From: Prevotellaceae bacterium
GTDB lineage: Bacteria > Bacteroidota > Bacteroidia > Bacteroidales > UBA932
Length of the DNA: 8,005 nucleotides
Assembly (NCBI GenBank): GCA_031288885.1
Contig: JAITQP010000207.1
Coordinates: forward strand, 1 to 8,005
Direction of reading: 5' to 3'
In this document: positions 6,606 to 8,005 of the stretch, piece by piece
Position numbering within the stretch: the first letter of the stretch is position 1
Layout: every line of letters starts with the position of its first letter
Translations under genes and position numbers: made by a program
Notes under the pieces: generated by a model
Database searches by the model: none
Told to the model about the DNA's origin: nothing
What the model saw: only the letters and a program-made list of their open reading frames with translations

Positions 6606-6613
6606 CAAAGATA
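6606..6613 (-). promoter_or_regulatory. Candidate Bacteroidota -7 element for the subtilase gene
   Basis: The minus strand reads TATCTTTG, a full match to TAnnTTTG, about 110 bases before the subtilase ATG. The expected TTTG about 20 bases upstream is not present (GTTC), so the match is only partial. The spacer contains a heptamer repeat (6625-6638). Confidence 0.45.
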
Positions 6614-6624
6614 GCAATTTAATT

Positions 6625-6638
6625 AGGAATTAAGAACA
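6625..6638 (+). repeat. Two-unit heptamer remnant
   Basis: AGGAATT followed by AAGAACA matches the order of the heptamers at 3909-3922 at 12 of 14 positions. It lies where the spacer between -33 and -7 of the subtilase promoter would be. Confidence 0.5.
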
Positions 6639-6795
6639 GGGCTGACGCGCAACGCGCAATAATGATGTAAAGGTACGCCAGCGGCGCAACGCTACCCATC
6701 AACACCGGACAGAACGGCGCAAATTCTCTACCAAATACCGGATTTTATCGACGAAGGGAGGGAGGTGGTTTACACCATCTCAGCTTTGGTAGCAT

Positions 6796-7389
6796 TTACA
6801 GGTCGCCACACCCGCTCTCGCCAAGGCGCTCCCGCACGCGCTGCGCCCTGCTCTCGCGCACGCTCACGCAAATGGCGCACTGCTCGCCGCCAAAGTCCTG
6901 CGAGAGCACGCGCAGCTGCTCCTCCTTTACGAGCCTCATCACCTCGTTCAGGCGCGCGTAGGGGAATGCTGCGGAGAGCTCCACGTCCCACGTGCGCTGC
7001 ACCACGCGCGCGTTGGCAACGGCTGCCGCGGCGGCGTTCCGGTAGGCGGCAATGAGACCGGACGTTCCCAGCAGCGTCCCGCCAAAGTAGCGCGTCACCA
7101 CCATCAGCACGTTGGTAAGCCCCGCCGAGAGGAGCTGCCCGAGTATGGGCTTTCCGGCGGTTCCGCTCGGCTCGCCGTCGTCGTTGGCGCGGAAACGCGC
7201 GCCGTCCTTCCCTATCCGGTAGGCGTAGCAGTGGTGGCGCGCGCCGTAGTGCTCCTGCCGGATAGCCTCCACGTGCCGCTTAACCTCCTGTTCGCTCTGC
7301 ACGGGGAAAGCATAGGCAAGAAACCGGCTGCCCTTCTCCCTATACAAGCCCTCGGCAGGCTCGGCAATGGTGCTGTACGTATCGCTCAT
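6796..7389 (-). CDS. yigZ: YigZ/IMPACT family (UPF0029) protein
   Basis: This 197-residue protein is close to the usual length of about 200 for bacterial YigZ. The N-terminal domain (about 10-125) carries the family signature: GSRFLAYAFPV near 20-30, HYGARHHCYAYRIG near 47-60, NDDGEPSGTAGKPILGQL (69-86) and VVTRYFGGTLLGTSGLIAAY (97-116). The C-terminal part (about 135-190) fits the ferredoxin-like domain (DUF1949 type) of the family. The ATG at 7387-7389 is 35 bases downstream of a near-consensus promoter, which supports this start. Bacterial YigZ function is not settled: the eukaryotic relative IMPACT acts on translation control through GCN1/GCN2, and the bacterial proteins are often noted only as conserved. 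It is probably a single-gene unit and unrelated in role to its neighbours. The last residues (RERLGESGCGDL) are not conserved family sequence as far as I can tell. Confidence 0.95.
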   Translation of the reverse strand: MSDTYSTIAEPAEGLYREKGSRFLAYAFPVQSEQEVKRHVEAIRQEHYGARHHCYAYRIGKDGARFRANDDGEPSGTAGKPILGQLLSAGLTNVLMVVTRYFGGTLLGTSGLIAAYRNAAAAAVANARVVQRTWDVELSAAFPYARLNEVMRLVKEEQLRVLSQDFGGEQCAICVSVRESRAQRVRERLGESGCGDL

Positions 7390-7424
7390 TTTTTATTTGC
7401 TAACTGTTGGGCAAAAATTCCCGC

Positions 7425-7456
7425 CAAATATAGGCAAAGTATTTGAGCGGCGCAAA
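7425..7456 (-). promoter_or_regulatory. Near-consensus Bacteroidota promoter for the yigZ-like gene
   Basis: On the minus strand TTTG (7453-7456) is followed after exactly 20 bases by TATATTTG (7425-7432). This matches the TTTG / TAnnTTTG pattern of the Bacteroidota primary sigma factor. Transcription would begin a few bases further on, giving a leader of about 30 bases before the ATG at 7389. Confidence 0.75.
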
Positions 7457-7485
7457 GCCACCACCTCATCAGCAAAAGCGTGTGA

Positions 7486-7793
7486 GTTGACAGCGTGACG
7501 GGTGCTGGCGGCATTGCATTCAAGTTACCCTTTGTGATGCAAACGCTCGCCGACGTGCTCAACATGCCCATTAAGGTTTGCAAAACGGAGCAGGTCTGCA
7601 CGCTTGGCGCGGCCATGTTCGCCGCCGTTGTTGCCGGCGTTTACGAAAACGTAAAAGATGTCCAGCGCAGCATGGCGCAGGGATTTGCCGCAGAATAGCG
7701 CCCAACTCAGGCCGCCACGAAACCTACATGAAGTTCTACAACTGCTACCTTGCGCTGGGAAAATTCAGCGAGGAGGCGCTGGAGGCAAATTGA
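7486..7793 (+). pseudogene. araB: Decayed C-terminal fragment of L-ribulokinase (araB-like, FGGY kinase)
   Basis: About 102 codons resemble the C-terminal end of ribulokinase, a protein of about 550 residues that phosphorylates L-ribulose in arabinose breakdown. Frame one reads TGAGGIAFKLPFVMQTLADV, then LNMPIKVCKTEQVCTLGAAM and FAAVVAGVYENVKDVQ, the usual ATP-site and C-terminal segment of the FGGY family. It stops at TAG (7696-7698). The match then continues in another frame as APNSGRHETYMKFYNCYLAL and GKFSEEALEAN to TGA at 7791-7793, so a single-base loss near 7696 explains the break. Upstream the frame meets TGA at 7483-7485, and nothing like the rest of the enzyme lies before it, where the yigZ promoter begins. 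The fragment lacks the substrate-binding N-terminal domain and cannot be active. It is probably the remains of a rearrangement or deletion. No other arabinose gene is visible. Confidence 0.82.
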
Positions 7794-8005
7794 TTTGCCG
7801 ATTTTTCAGTACAGAAGAACATGACATCAAAAATACGGTTACAACTGTTGAAAATTAATAACAATTACTATCGAATGAAATTGTGCAGCCAATAGCTGCA
7901 CAATTTCAAATATTTCTGAATGTCATCATTTTATCAAATTATTTTGATATTTTTAATGGGTGTAAAACTATAAAAGAACAATAATAACCTACGCAACCGT
8001 ATAAA
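7794..8005. other. AT-rich stretch at right end, no gene recognised
   Basis: Base composition falls sharply compared with the genes to the left. No frame of useful length with family resemblance is present. The only clear structure is the hairpin at 7876-7908. The stretch may be spacer before a gene beyond the window. Confidence 0.5.
7876..7908. repeat. Near-perfect 14-bp hairpin with five-base loop
   Basis: The arms TGAAATTGTGCAGC (7876-7889) and GCTGCACAATTTCA (7895-7908) are exact reverse complements around the loop CAATA. Neither strand has a clean T-run after it, so a simple intrinsic terminator is only possible. It may instead be a bidirectional terminator for a gene beyond the window, or an inverted-repeat binding site. 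Confidence 0.7.

Larger units (their letters stand above)
6497..6795. other. Spacer between yigZ-like gene and subtilase; promoter and heptamer remnant only
   Basis: These 299 bases hold the leader and promoter candidate of the subtilase gene (about 110 bases) and a more GC-rich part next to the yigZ-like stop. No ORF with family resemblance was seen, and no clear terminator hairpin with a T-run follows the yigZ-like gene. Confidence 0.5.

Noticed and set aside
1..8005. tRNA or rRNA genes
   Set aside because: No cloverleaf with the GTTCRANNC arm and no rRNA core sequence was recognised on either strand by eye.

Overview
The window looks like part of a chromosome from the phylum Bacteroidota (class Bacteroidia or a relative). 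Four signs support this: a secreted subtilase with a C-terminal type IX secretion (Por) sorting domain; an outer-membrane TonB-receptor-like protein with an N-terminal carboxypeptidase-regulatory-like domain; A-rich leaders instead of clear Shine-Dalgarno sites; and a near-consensus Bacteroidota promoter (TTTG, 20-base gap, TAnnTTTG) in front of the yigZ-like gene. Genes are fairly GC-rich and most intergenic stretches are AT-rich. All intact genes lie on the minus strand. The only plus-strand coding remnant is a broken gene fragment near the right end.

Right to left, which is the direction of transcription: positions 7794-8005 are AT-rich and hold a near-perfect hairpin but no convincing gene. 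Positions 7486-7793 hold a decayed C-terminal piece of an L-ribulokinase-like (araB) gene on the plus strand. Next is a YigZ/IMPACT-family gene (6796-7389), then a spacer with a promoter candidate, then a 744-residue secreted subtilisin-like protease (4262-6496). A 360-base spacer follows that is full of repeats: GGAATTA-type heptamers at both ends in inverted orientation, and a long imperfect palindrome resembling the dispersed CGTCATTGCGAGC...GCAATCCAG family.

Positions 1-3901 form a tight five-gene minus-strand unit with gaps of about 21-54 bases: an ECF sigma factor (TTG start), a small exported LTxxQ (Spy/CpxP-like) protein, a single-span membrane protein with an acidic outer tail, a second and larger exported Spy/CpxP-like protein with internal duplications, and an outer-membrane beta-barrel protein whose C-terminal half lies beyond position 1. 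The layout suggests an envelope-sensing regulon: a sigma factor, a candidate membrane-bound regulator, periplasmic chaperone or sensor proteins, and an outer-membrane client or transporter. The roles of the membrane protein and of the whole unit are inferred from context. The pieces are familiar families, and I do not claim a proven new system. The least ordinary features are the five-gene sigma unit, the repeat island that touches coding sequence on both sides, and the duplicated segment in the 273-residue protein.
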